DNA of 11,925 nt from an uncultured Pseudomonadota bacterium (GCA_903931355.1 CAIZCB010000073.1:1-11925), one strand, 5' to 3'; numbered from the stretch's first letter, positions 1 through 9,745 are shown. The notes: a model not told the origin generated them from the letters alone. Translations and numbers: made by a program.

Positions 1-230
1 CGCAAGTGAATTTATTAAACCGCGAAGCGCAAAATAACTGCTGCATTTTGATTGATGATTTAACTGCCGAATTGGATACTGTTAACAGGTCAAAATTGCT
101 AAAATACCTAGATACGCTCGGATGCCAAGTTTTTATGACTAGCACCAGCTTAGAAGAGTTTGGCGACTTAAGCGCCATAGAGAATTACAAAGTGTTCCAC
201 GTGAAACAAGGTTGTATCGAACCGCTTTAG
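1..230 (+). CDS. recF: RecF, DNA replication/repair protein, C-terminal fragment
   Basis: Only the last 75 or so codons are present; the gene enters from the left edge with its frame open. RecF is an SMC-like ATPase that helps load RecA at single-strand gaps. The visible part contains ILIDDLTAELD, matching the family's Walker B/D-loop region (usually LLIDDLxAELD), then LGCQVFMTST and the closing FHVKQG motif that typically ends RecF. The downstream neighbour is gyrB, the normal partner near oriC. The codons for FHVKQ double as a ParB-binding parS site (193-208). The first in-frame GTG at position 6 is an internal Val codon, not a start. Confidence 0.93.
   Translation, partial: QVNLLNREAQNNCCILIDDLTAELDTVNRSKLLKYLDTLGCQVFMTSTSLEEFGDLSAIENYKVFHVKQGCIEPL
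193..208. promoter_or_regulatory. parS site inside the recF 3' end
   Basis: The 16 bases TGTTCCACGTGAAACA match the conserved chromosomal parS consensus (TGTTNCACGTGAAACA) at every fixed position. parS is where ParB binds, loads as a CTP-dependent clamp and spreads, organising the origin region and recruiting SMC. The site is translated as part of the conserved RecF C-terminal motif FHVK. Its origin-proximal position and the second copy 37 bp away support a real site. parB is not in the window. Confidence 0.92.
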
Positions 231-245
231 GTTTCACGTGAAACA
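230..245. promoter_or_regulatory. second parS site, recF-gyrB junction
   Basis: GGTTTCACGTGAAACA matches the parS consensus at 15 of 16 positions (first base G instead of T) and contains a perfect 14-bp palindrome, GTTTCACGTGAAAC, at 231-244. It begins on the last base of the recF stop codon and lies just upstream of the likely gyrB promoter. Sites 1 and 2 are 37 bp apart start to start, about 3.5 helical turns. Confidence 0.9.
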
Positions 246-275
246 TCAACAATGCATCAAGCACGTTTCTATAAA
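246..275 (+). promoter_or_regulatory. candidate sigma70 promoter for gyrB
   Basis: A -10-like TATAAA (270-275) is preceded, after an 18-bp spacer, by TCAACA (246-251), which matches 4 of 6 bases of the TTGACA -35 box. Transcription would start near 282, giving a leader of about 58 nt. The -35 box touches the second parS site, so ParB bound there could affect this promoter. This is inferred from base pattern only. Confidence 0.35.
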
Positions 276-280
276 TCCTT

Positions 281-2745
<2,465 letters not shown>

Positions 2746-2762
2746 TTAAACCTGTTTGAAAA

Positions 2763-2787
2763 GTGGTCCGCTAATCACGCGGACCAC
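2763..2787 (+). terminator. hairpin after gyrB, probable terminator
   Basis: GTGGTCCGC (2763-2771) and GCGGACCAC (2779-2787) form a perfect GC-rich 9-bp stem with a 7-base loop, starting 18 bp after the gyrB stop. The U-tract is poor (ACCTCAATTT follows), so it may be an inefficient terminator or an mRNA-stabilising stem. The hsd operon starts 51 bp after it; no clear promoter was found in that gap, so some read-through from gyrB is possible. Confidence 0.55.
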
Positions 2788-2838
2788 ACCTCAATTTGCG
2801 TTGCTGATTAACAAGCTTAACCATCCCATAAAGATTGC

Positions 2839-5800
2839 ATGAAGTTCACCGAAGATACGCGAGTCAAGATTCCAACCATCCTGCATTTGGTTCGCCTTGG
2901 CTACCAATACTTATCGCTGAAAGATCAGCAATGGGATTTGGAATCCAACCTCTTTCCGGCACTGTTCCGAAACGCAATCAGCAAGCTCAACCCCGATTTG
3001 GCTGAAGCCGACATCAATCGCTTGTTGGCAGATGTAAAACTGACCTTAGACAATGACGATCTTGGACTAGCCTTTTACAGCAAAATCACAGATCGCTCAG
3101 GCATCAAGCTGATCGACTTTGAAAACTTCAACAACAATAGTTTCAACGTCGTTACCGAACTCACCTACCAAAACGGTGATGAAGAATTTCGCCCCGACAT
3201 CACCTTGCTTATCAACGGAATGCCGTTGGTATTTATTGAAGTCAAAAAGCCCAACAACCGCGAAGGCATACTAGCGGAACGTGACCGCATCAATAAACGC
3301 TTCCAAAATCCTAAATTCAAGCGTTTCGTCAATGTCACCCAATTGATGATTTTCTCCAATAACATGGAGTACGACGATGACGATCTGCAACCGATTCAAG
3401 GCGCGTTTTATGCCAGCCCGTCTTATCAAACGCCTCAATTCAATTATTTTCGCGAACAAGAAATATTGAATTTAACCGCATTGCTCAAGCCCGTATCCGA
3501 AGCAACGGAACTGAATATCCTGAAAGACAATAATCTCGAAGTTATCAGCAGCAATCCAGAGTTCATCACCAACAAAGACCCTAATCGTCCGACCAATCGC
3601 ATTTGCAGCTCGTTACTAAGCCGAGAGCGACTAGCGTTTGTATTACGCTACGCCTTGACCTATGTTCACGAAACCGAAGGCTTGCAAAAGCACATCATGC
3701 GTTACCCGCAGATATTCGCGACTAAAGCTATCGAAGCAAAACTCAATGACGGTGTGAAGAAAGGCATTATTTGGCACACCCAAGGCAGCGGTAAAACCGC
3801 ATTGGCCTATTACAACGTCCGCTTTTTGACCGATTATTTTCAACAGCGGCAGATTGTCGCCAAATTCTATTTCATCGTTGACCGTATCGATCTACTGACC
3901 CAAGCGCATCGCGAATTCACCAGTCGTGGTTTGATTGTTCATACCATCGACTCGCGTGAAGCTTTCAGCCGCGACATCAAAGCCACCCAAGTCATCCACA
4001 ACCATTCCGGTAAGCCAGAAATCACCGTCGTCAACATTCAAAAATTCAAAGACGATCCTAATGTGGTTTCCACCAAAGATTACGACGTTGCCATTCAGCG
4101 CGTTTATTTTCTCGACGAAGTACACCGCAGCTACAACCCCAAAGGCAGTTTTCTCGCCAATCTCGACCAATCCGACCGTCAGGCGATTAAAATCGGTCTG
4201 ACCGGTACGCCATTGCTGGGTGATGATTACAACTCACGTGCCTTGTTCGGTGGCTATATCCACAAGTATTACTACAACGCCTCGATTGCCGACGGCTACA
4301 CCTTGCGACTGATTCGCGAAGAAATAGCCACCAATTACAAAATCGCCCTGCAACAAGCGCTTGCCGAAGCCGAAGTATTACAAGGCGACATCGACAAAAA
4401 ACTAGTCTACGCTCATCCCGCTTTTGTCGAACCGATGCTGGATTACATCGTCACCGATTTCGAAAAAAGTCGTGGTGCTTTGAACGATGCCAGCATTGGC
4501 GGCATGGTGATATGCGATAGCGCAGAACAGGCTAGACAACTGTTCGAGCTATTCAATGCTAAATACGCACAAGCCTCAATTCCTGCACAGGATCAAGCCG
4601 CTAACGACGCTAACTTTCAACCCTTACAACAAATCGCCTCACCTTCTAGCCACTATCGAATTAAACGCATACAAGACAATAAAGTCAGCTCAGCCGCACT
4701 GATTCTGCATGATGTTGGCAGTAAAGAAGATCGTAAGGATTGGGTGGAAGCGTTTAAGGCCGGCAAAATCGACTTCCTGTTCGTTTACAACATGCTGCTT
4801 ACTGGTTTTGATGCCAAGCGCCTGAAGAAACTATACCTAGGCCGCGTGATTCGTAAACACAACCTGCTGCAAGCCTTGACACGGGTTAACCGCACCTACA
4901 AAGATTTTCGCTATGGCTATGTGGTGGATTTTGCCGACATACGCCAAGAGTTTGATGACACCAACAAAGCCTATTTCGACGAACTGCAAGCCGAGCTTGG
5001 CGACGAGATGGAGCATTATTCCCAGCTGTTCAAATCGCAACAAGAAATTACCGCCGAGATTGAACACATCAAGGATGTATTGTTTCGATTCGATATTGAA
5101 AATGCCGAACACTTTTCGCAACAGATTAGTGAAATACAAGACCGAGAAACGCTATTAGCACTCAGAAAAGCGTTGGCCGATGCCAAAAGTTTATACAACC
5201 TGATCCGCTTGCAAGGTGAATACAGCTTTTTGGAACAGCTGGATTTTCAAAAACTTAATCTACTCTACCGAGAAACCAGCAATCACCTCGATTTACTCAA
5301 TCTCAAAGACAGCATTGAGCAAGGCAGCGATAACGCCAACTTGCTTAACGTCGCGCTGGAAGATGTGATTTTCAAATTCGTCAAAATCAGCGAAGAAGAA
5401 CTGGTACTAGCCGATAAACTAAAAAACACCCTACGCCGCACCCGCGAAGCGCTGGCCAGCAACTTCGACCAGCAAGACCCCAAATTTGTCACCTTAAAGG
5501 AAGAATTAGAACGGCTGTTCAAGAAAAAGAATCTTTCCGAAGTCACTCAAGACGAAATGACCGCCAATATTGATGCACTCAACAAAATCCATGAGCGCAT
5601 CAAAGAACTTAATCGCCAGAACCAACAACTGCGGCAAAAATACCAAGGCGATAGCAAATACACCCGCATCCACAAACGCTTGTTGGAATCGGGCGGCCTC
5701 GGCGATTCAGAGCGCAAAATCTTCGAAGCCTTGACCGGCATCAAACAGGACGCTGACCAACAGGTTTTGCAAAATACCCAAATACTCGACAACGAAAGCT

Positions 5801-5949
5801 ATTTCGAGCGCACCATGATGCCGATTGTCATCAACCGCTTCATGAAACAGCAACAAATCAAACTCAACCCCGACGCCTCGCGTTACATCAACCACCTAGT
5901 CGTCGCCGAATACCTAAAAGAATTTAACACCGGAGCAAGAAATTGGTAG
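2839..5949 (+). CDS. hsdR: type I restriction endonuclease, R (motor/nuclease) subunit
   Basis: HsdR translocates unmodified DNA using ATP and cuts it, as part of the R2M2S complex. The 1036-aa length is normal for the family (EcoR124I HsdR is about 1038). The N-terminal nuclease domain shows the PD-(D/E)xK pattern with Asp120, Glu134 and Lys136 (RPDITLL...VFIEVKKP). The SF2 motor has Walker A TQGSGKT (314-320), the DEVH box (426-429), GLTGTPLL (453-460), motif V LLTGFDAKRL (653-662) and motif VI QALTRVNRTY (678-687). The C-terminal third is rich in charged and Gln/Leu residues and is probably helical, for docking on HsdM. The start ATG has only a weak upstream AAAGA, and no other early start exists. 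The stop overlaps the hsdM start by 7 bp. All motor and nuclease motifs are intact. Confidence 0.96.
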   Translation: MKFTEDTRVKIPTILHLVRLGYQYLSLKDQQWDLESNLFPALFRNAISKLNPDLAEADINRLLADVKLTLDNDDLGLAFYSKITDRSGIKLIDFENFNNNSFNVVTELTYQNGDEEFRPDITLLINGMPLVFIEVKKPNNREGILAERDRINKRFQNPKFKRFVNVTQLMIFSNNMEYDDDDLQPIQGAFYASPSYQTPQFNYFREQEILNLTALLKPVSEATELNILKDNNLEVISSNPEFITNKDPNRPTNRICSSLLSRERLAFVLRYALTYVHETEGLQKHIMRYPQIFATKAIEAKLNDGVKKGIIWHTQGSGKTALAYYNVRFLTDYFQQRQIVAKFYFIVDRIDLLTQAHREFTSRGLIVHTIDSREAFSRDIKATQVIHNHSGKPEITVVNIQKFKDDPNVVSTKDYDVAIQRVYFLDEVHRSYNPKGSFLANLDQSDRQAIKIGLTGTPLLGDDYNSRALFGGYIHKYYYNASIADGYTLRLIREEIATNYKIALQQALAEAEVLQGDIDKKLVYAHPAFVEPMLDYIVTDFEKSRGALNDASIGGMVICDSAEQARQLFELFNAKYAQASIPAQDQAANDANFQPLQQIASPSSHYRIKRIQDNKVSSAALILHDVGSKEDRKDWVEAFKAGKIDFLFVYNMLLTGFDAKRLKKLYLGRVIRKHNLLQALTRVNRTYKDFRYGYVVDFADIRQEFDDTNKAYFDELQAELGDEMEHYSQLFKSQQEITAEIEHIKDVLFRFDIENAEHFSQQISEIQDRETLLALRKALADAKSLYNLIRLQGEYSFLEQLDFQKLNLLYRETSNHLDLLNLKDSIEQGSDNANLLNVALEDVIFKFVKISEEELVLADKLKNTLRRTREALASNFDQQDPKFVTLKEELERLFKKKNLSEVTQDEMTANIDALNKIHERIKELNRQNQQLRQKYQGDSKYTRIHKRLLESGGLGDSERKIFEALTGIKQDADQQVLQNTQILDNESYFERTMMPIVINRFMKQQQIKLNPDASRYINHLVVAEYLKEFNTGARNW
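5932..5945 (+). promoter_or_regulatory. ribosome site that fixes the TTG start of hsdM
   Basis: GGAG at 5932-5935 sits 7 nt before TTG (5943-5945), ideal Shine-Dalgarno spacing. No ATG or GTG is available near the conserved HsdM N-terminus, so this TTG is the best start. It lies inside the last codons of hsdR, suggesting coupled translation and a deliberately modest start. Confidence 0.65.
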
Positions 5950-7577
5950 AGCAGGAATTTCAACAAAAAACCAAAGCCCTGATCGACAGCCTGAAAAGCA
6001 TTTGCGCCAATTACGGCTTGGGTAATGACGGCAACGAATTCAAAATCATCACCCAGACTTTTCTCTACAAATTTTTAAACGACAAATTCGCTTACGAAGC
6101 CAAGAAAATTGACCAATCCATCGCTAATGCAGGCAATTGGGAACAAGCGCTGACTGCCTTGAGCGAAGATGAGCTGGAAATGCTGCAATTGCAAATGGGG
6201 CCAGATACCGCACGTTTGAAACCCAGCCATTTCATCAATTACCTGTTCAGCCAACAAAACGCGCCGGATTTCGCCAAGCTGTTTGACGACACCTTGATCG
6301 ACATCGCCATCAGCAACAATGACGTATTCGCGGTCAAAACCGACGGCGGCACCAAAGTCGTGCTATTCGACCGACTCAGCCACTATATCGCCGACGACTC
6401 CAAACGCGACAACTTCTGCCGCGCCATTATCAACAAACTGGTCGAATTCAGTTTCGAGCGCATCTTTACCCAAAAATTCGACTTCTACGCCACCATCTTC
6501 GAATACCTGATCAAAGACTACAACAGCAACAGCGGCGGCAAATATGCCGAATACTTCACGCCCCATGCGGTAGCGCGGATCATGGCAGAAATTTTGGTGC
6601 CCAAAGCCCAGCAAGGCCAAATCAAAAACGTCAGTTGTTACGATCCGTCTGCCGGTTCCGGCACCTTGTTGATGAATGTCGCCCACGCCATCGGCGAAAA
6701 CCGTTGCAGTATTTACACACAGGATATTTCCCAAAAATCCTCTAATCTGCTGCGTCTGAACTTGATCTTAAATAATCTGGTGCATTCGATTCCGCATGTG
6801 ATTCAAGGCAACACCCTGCTCCACCCGTATCATAAGGACGGTAGCGAATTAAGAGGCTTCGATTACATCGTTTCCAATCCGCCGTTTAAGCTCGATTTCA
6901 GCGACTACCGCGACGAGCTAGACACCACAGCCAATCAACAACGCTTTTTTGCCGGTATCCCCAAGGTCAAAGCCAAGGCCACCGACAAGATGGAAATTTA
7001 CCAATTGTTCTTGCAACACATCATCTACTCGCTAAATCCCAGCGGCAAAGCAGCCGTGGTGGTGCCGACTGGATTTATCACCGCACAATCCGGCATCGAC
7101 AAAGGCATCCGTCAACATCTAGTCGAACGCAAAATGTTGGCTGGTGTGGTGTCTATGCCCAGCAATATCTTCGCCACCACCGGTACCAATGTGTCGATTC
7201 TGTTTATCGATGCCGCCAATAAAGACCGGGTTGTGCTGATTGACGCATCCAATCTGGGGCAGAAAGTTAAAGAAGGCAAAAACCAAAAAACCGTGCTCAG
7301 CCCAGAAGAAGAGCAAGCCATCATCGATGTATTCAACGGCAAGCAAGCGCAAGACGATTTTTCCGTGGTTGTCAGCTATGACGAAATCGCCGCTAAAAAC
7401 TACTCGCTGAGTGCGGGGCAGTATTTCGATGTGAAAATTGAATATATCGATATAACGCCGGAACAGTTTGCTGAGAAAATGCAGGCGTTTAATGACAATC
7501 TGGATAGTTTGTTTGGGCAGTCGCGGGAGTTGGAGGTTGAGATTAAGAAGCAGTTGGCGGGGTTGAAGTATGAGTAA
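5943..7577 (+). CDS. hsdM: type I restriction-modification DNA methyltransferase, M subunit
   Basis: HsdM transfers a methyl group from S-adenosylmethionine to adenine N6 at the site chosen by HsdS; M2S alone is a modification enzyme and recruits HsdR for restriction. The protein is 544 aa. An N-terminal helical HsdM_N domain covers roughly residues 5-170. The Rossmann methyltransferase has YAEYFTPHAVARIM (201-214), the SAM-binding motif I DPSAGSG (234-240) and the catalytic motif IV NPPF (312-315), which marks N6-adenine enzymes. The gene starts at a TTG inside hsdR and its stop overlaps the hsdS start by 8 bp (ATGAGTAA). It appears complete and active. Confidence 0.96.
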   Translation: MVEQEFQQKTKALIDSLKSICANYGLGNDGNEFKIITQTFLYKFLNDKFAYEAKKIDQSIANAGNWEQALTALSEDELEMLQLQMGPDTARLKPSHFINYLFSQQNAPDFAKLFDDTLIDIAISNNDVFAVKTDGGTKVVLFDRLSHYIADDSKRDNFCRAIINKLVEFSFERIFTQKFDFYATIFEYLIKDYNSNSGGKYAEYFTPHAVARIMAEILVPKAQQGQIKNVSCYDPSAGSGTLLMNVAHAIGENRCSIYTQDISQKSSNLLRLNLILNNLVHSIPHVIQGNTLLHPYHKDGSELRGFDYIVSNPPFKLDFSDYRDELDTTANQQRFFAGIPKVKAKATDKMEIYQLFLQHIIYSLNPSGKAAVVVPTGFITAQSGIDKGIRQHLVERKMLAGVVSMPSNIFATTGTNVSILFIDAANKDRVVLIDASNLGQKVKEGKNQKTVLSPEEEQAIIDVFNGKQAQDDFSVVVSYDEIAAKNYSLSAGQYFDVKIEYIDITPEQFAEKMQAFNDNLDSLFGQSRELEVEIKKQLAGLKYE

Positions 7578-8775
7578 ATGGCCCGTGAAGTCTCTTAAAT
7601 CTCGTATTAATGTTAAACATGGCTATCCGTTTAAAAGCGAGTTTTTCTCTGATATTGGTGATTACATAGTTCTCACCCCAGGTAATTTTCACGAAGAAGG
7701 TGGATTCAAACGCCAATTTGGAAAGGAAAAATTTTATACAGGCGAAATCCCAGACGATTATCTACATGAAAAAGGCGACTTAATTGTTGCGATGACAGAA
7801 CAAGCTGCTGGGCTATTGGGTAGCTGCGCTATTGTTCCTGAATCAAGTGTGTATCTTCATAATCAACGTCTTGGTTTGATTACGGTAGACGAAAATGAGG
7901 CTTTAAAGGATTACATTTATCACTTGTTCAAAACAAGTACTGTTAGAGAGCAAATTCGTCTTACTTCATCAGGATCAAAGGTCAAGCATACTTCGCCAGA
8001 GCGAATTTATGCAATAAAAGTACCATTACCTCCGGTAGAAGAGCAGCGAAAAATTATTCAAATATTGAATTTATTAGACAAAAAAATCGAACTCAACAAC
8101 CGTATCAACGCCGAGCTGGAAGCAATGGCGAAAACTTTATACGACTACTGGTTTGTGCAATTTGATTTCCCTGATACCAACGGCAAACCCTATAAAACAT
8201 CTGGCGGGAAGATGGTTTATAACGCTGAATTGAAACGGGAAATACCGGAGGGGTGGGTTGTCAAAAAAGTTGGTGATTATGCTGATGTATTAAAAGGCGA
8301 CTTAATTACTGCCAAAGATACAAAAGAAGGAGATTTTAAAGTCGTAGCAGCGGGAGTAGATTTTTCATATACGCATGCTGACTTTAATCGTGCTAAAAAC
8401 ACTATAACCATTAGCGGTTCAGGTGCTAATGCAGGATTCATTAACTTTTGGAGAGAACCAATTTTTGCATCGGATTGCATTACCGTTAGAGGTGCAACAG
8501 ACACGGAAACATTGTTATTACTTCATCATCTAAGCTTTATTCAAAACCATATATTGAACCAAGCCACTGGTTCGGCGCAGCCTCATGTTTATCCCAGTGA
8601 TATAAGGATTCTCGACTACGCAATACCAAAAGATTTTTTAATTGATGATTTTGGCGAATTTGCAATTCCAATGAACAATCAAATAGCAAAAAATAGTATA
8701 GAAAATCAGCTACTCGTCAAACTACGCGACTGGCTTCTCCCCATGCTGATGAACGGCCAAGTTACCGTAAGATAA
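7570..8775 (+). CDS. hsdS: type I restriction-modification specificity subunit
   Basis: HsdS reads the bipartite DNA target for the methyltransferase and restriction complexes. The 401-aa protein has the standard two-halves plan: TRD1 (about 1-150), a central conserved coiled-coil region (about 155-195, PLPPVEEQRKII then LLDKKIELNNRINAELEAMA), a linker ending REIPEGW (224-229), TRD2 (about 229-352, ending GSAQPHVYPSDIRILDYAIP) and a distal conserved helix closing with LLPMLMNGQVTV. The TRDs are AT-richer than the operon around them (sample lines 7921-7980 and 8461-8520 are 37-38% GC; 6601-6660 in hsdM is 53%), consistent with TRDs acquired by recombination. The target sequence cannot be predicted by eye. 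Translation is coupled to hsdM by the ATGAGTAA overlap. A decayed copy of its 3' end lies at 9063-9110. Confidence 0.95.
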   Translation: MSKWPVKSLKSRINVKHGYPFKSEFFSDIGDYIVLTPGNFHEEGGFKRQFGKEKFYTGEIPDDYLHEKGDLIVAMTEQAAGLLGSCAIVPESSVYLHNQRLGLITVDENEALKDYIYHLFKTSTVREQIRLTSSGSKVKHTSPERIYAIKVPLPPVEEQRKIIQILNLLDKKIELNNRINAELEAMAKTLYDYWFVQFDFPDTNGKPYKTSGGKMVYNAELKREIPEGWVVKKVGDYADVLKGDLITAKDTKEGDFKVVAAGVDFSYTHADFNRAKNTITISGSGANAGFINFWREPIFASDCITVRGATDTETLLLLHHLSFIQNHILNQATGSAQPHVYPSDIRILDYAIPKDFLIDDFGEFAIPMNNQIAKNSIENQLLVKLRDWLLPMLMNGQVTVR

Positions 8776-8883
8776 TTTTTAAAATGATAGGTGAATGTGC
8801 TGATGAACAGGGTGAAGCCAATTAGCGCGGTTTGTTTTTTACTCAACATTGAACGCACTAGCTTCAACTGACAGCGAACATTG

Positions 8884-8961
8884 CCATTAAGTTAAGAAAC
8901 GGGAAGGTTTCATTAATAGAATTGTCGTTTGCTGGGCACAGCAAGCCGCTTAATTTAATGG
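8884..8961. repeat. inverted repeat enclosing two hairpins (three-way-junction-like)
   Basis: Outer arms CCATTAAGTTAAG (8884-8896) and CTTAATTTAATGG (8949-8961) pair over 13 bp with one G-U wobble on the plus strand. Between them lie two hairpins: GAAAC/GTTTC around GGGAAG (8896-8911, sharing base 8896 with the outer arm) and TTGCTG/CAGCAA around GGCA (8929-8944). Together these give a plausible three-way junction. It ends 8 bp before the REP pair. It could be a structured RNA, a small mobile palindromic element or a transposon end; I do not recognise the family. Confidence 0.5.
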
Positions 8962-8969
8962 TAGTGATT

Positions 8970-9060
8970 GGTAGGCTGGAATAAGCGTAGCGTTTCCGGC
9001 GAAGGCTTTCACGGTTTAATAAGCTTTCTGCCCGAAACGCTAAGCTTATTCGGGCCTACC
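8970..9060. repeat. REP pair / BIME (bacterial interspersed mosaic element)
   Basis: Two 31-base arms (8970-9000 and 9030-9060) are inverted copies, 27 of 31 positions identical. Each begins with GGTAGGC, containing the GTAG foot seen in many REP elements, and each folds on its own into a 7-bp stem (GCTGGAA/TTCCGGC on the left, GCCCGAA/TTCGGGC on the right). Between the arms, GAAGGCTT (9001-9008) pairs with AAGCTTTC (9021-9028) with one wobble, so the whole unit can form one long hairpin with a 12-base loop. REP units are mobilised by REP-associated tyrosine transposases (RAYTs) encoded elsewhere; none is in this window. Positions 9 and 28 of the arm differ between copies but still pair. Confidence 0.8.
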
Positions 9061-9062
9061 TC

Positions 9063-9110
9063 TGGCTTCTATCCGTGCTGATGAATGCTCAAGTCACCGT
9101 AAAAAATTAG
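9063..9110 (+). pseudogene. decayed 3' end of a second hsdS
   Basis: The frame reads WLLSVLMNAQVTVKN and then TAG, against WLLPMLMNGQVTVR at the end of the intact hsdS. At the DNA level 9062-9102 matches 8730-8770 at 34 of 41 bases. Several differences are synonymous or conservative, so the copy was probably once a coding hsdS tail, not a fresh duplication. Upstream homology stops abruptly 2 bp past the REP pair, so the rest of the gene has been lost or replaced. Confidence 0.7.
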
Positions 9111-9173
9111 TATCGAGATAAAAAATAAATAGTTTTTTGTAAACTCAAAGCAAGCTAAATAGTGAGGAGATAT

Positions 9174-9231
9174 GCCCCAGTCTTACGGCGACTGAGGCGC
9201 TGCCATGAACCAAAACCCTAGGTAAAGGTTC
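9174..9231. other. two adjacent hairpins of unknown role
   Basis: Hairpin 1: GCCCCAGTC (9174-9182) pairs with GACTGAGGC (9190-9198) over 9 bp with one C-A mismatch and a 7-base loop. Hairpin 2 (9207-9231) is symmetric: GAACC, AAA, ACC, loop CTA, GGT, AAA, GGTTC, giving a 5-bp and a 3-bp stem split by an A3/A3 internal loop. A GAGGAG (9164-9169) lies just upstream. Neither strand has a U-tract, so these are not ordinary terminators. It could be a small RNA, a 3' end structure of the TAC transcript, or a transposon remnant. Confidence 0.4.
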
Positions 9232-9280
9232 TACCGACTCAAGAGCTTATTGAAATTATGAGGTTTTGAAAATATGTCCG

Positions 9281-9745
9281 TCAATTTGATTGGGGTTCGC
9301 TAATTTCTTGTTCTTGAGTATTTTTTTGATGTTCTTCGAATGATCCAAAAAAACTAGCAGTTGGAAGCATGATTGCACCAAAAGCTGATCTTGCAGTCGT
9401 CATGGTCACCATTTCGCGTATAGCACCATAAACAAGCGCGGCACCATTTTCAAAAACAAATCTCTCAAGCTTTTCTTGTGGAAAAGCTTCGTTCACATTA
9501 AAAAGCCCGATGGCTTTAACTTCGATGTTATAAGGGCAGCGTTTTTTTTCTTCACTTCTGGTAGCGAACTCGACACCAACCCACCAATTTAGTCCATCAT
9601 CACTTTGGCGTCCATGTCTAAGTCCCCAGTGAATGAGAGCGCCATCGAAGTCAAATTCAGATGCATTTCCTTCGTAAGCGGGGTCAACCTCAATTTTGAT
9701 ACAAAGAAATGTTAGATTAAGTAGTCTAAGATCGCTTGGTTTCAT
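9281..9745 (-). CDS. SecB-like chaperone of a toxin-antitoxin-chaperone system
   Basis: A 154-aa protein, the usual SecB length. SecB is a cytosolic holdase; SecB-like proteins in TAC operons protect an antitoxin from aggregation and proteolysis. The best match is the C-terminal half: GLFNVNEAFPQEKLERFVFENG followed at about residue 106 by YGAIREMVTMTTARSAFG and LPTASFFGSF. This parallels the SecB pattern of a Gly-(I/L)-F strand, an acidic helix, FPxxREx(I/V), a short turn, then LxPVxF. The acidic C-terminal tail (EEHQKNTQEQE) is also SecB-like. The start is the ATG at 9745, which overlaps the antitoxin stop in an ATGA; GGA lies 9 nt upstream. A TTG at 9772 would extend it by 9 residues and is less likely. 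It is the third gene of the operon, the usual place for the chaperone in TAC loci. Confidence 0.75.
   Translation of the reverse strand: MKPSDLRLLNLTFLCIKIEVDPAYEGNASEFDFDGALIHWGLRHGRQSDDGLNWWVGVEFATRSEEKKRCPYNIEVKAIGLFNVNEAFPQEKLERFVFENGAALVYGAIREMVTMTTARSAFGAIMLPTASFFGSFEEHQKNTQEQEISEPQSN

Larger units (their letters stand above)
8776..9280. other. gene-poor, repeat-rich junction between hsdS and the TAC operon
   Basis: About 500 bp with no convincing gene in any frame. It holds, in order: an 11-bp repeat of the hsdS 3' motif (TGCTGATGAAC at 8798-8808), a three-way-junction-like inverted repeat (8884-8961), a REP pair (8970-9060), a decayed hsdS 3' end (9063-9110), an AT-rich spacer and two hairpins (9174-9231). 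It also separates the plus-strand hsd operon from the minus-strand TAC operon, so both converge here. No clean intrinsic terminator with a U-tract was found. Confidence 0.8.

Noticed and set aside
3663..3674. parS-like TGTTCACGAAAC inside hsdR
   Set aside because: It lacks the central GT of the palindrome, and so cannot fit the parS consensus; it is ordinary coding sequence.
6363..6734. 123-codon open frame antisense to hsdM
   Set aside because: Shadow of the HsdM methyltransferase region; Phe/Val/Gly-rich composition follows from the opposite strand.
8791..8871. Small reading frame starting GTG AAT GTG CTG ATG AAC
   Set aside because: About 26 codons, no ribosome site and no recognised product; the similarity to the hsdS tail is limited to 11 bases and may be chance.
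9174..9231. Guanidine-II (mini-ykkC) riboswitch
   Set aside because: The first hairpin loop contains ACGG, but the second lacks an ACGR loop and no guanidine-related gene follows.
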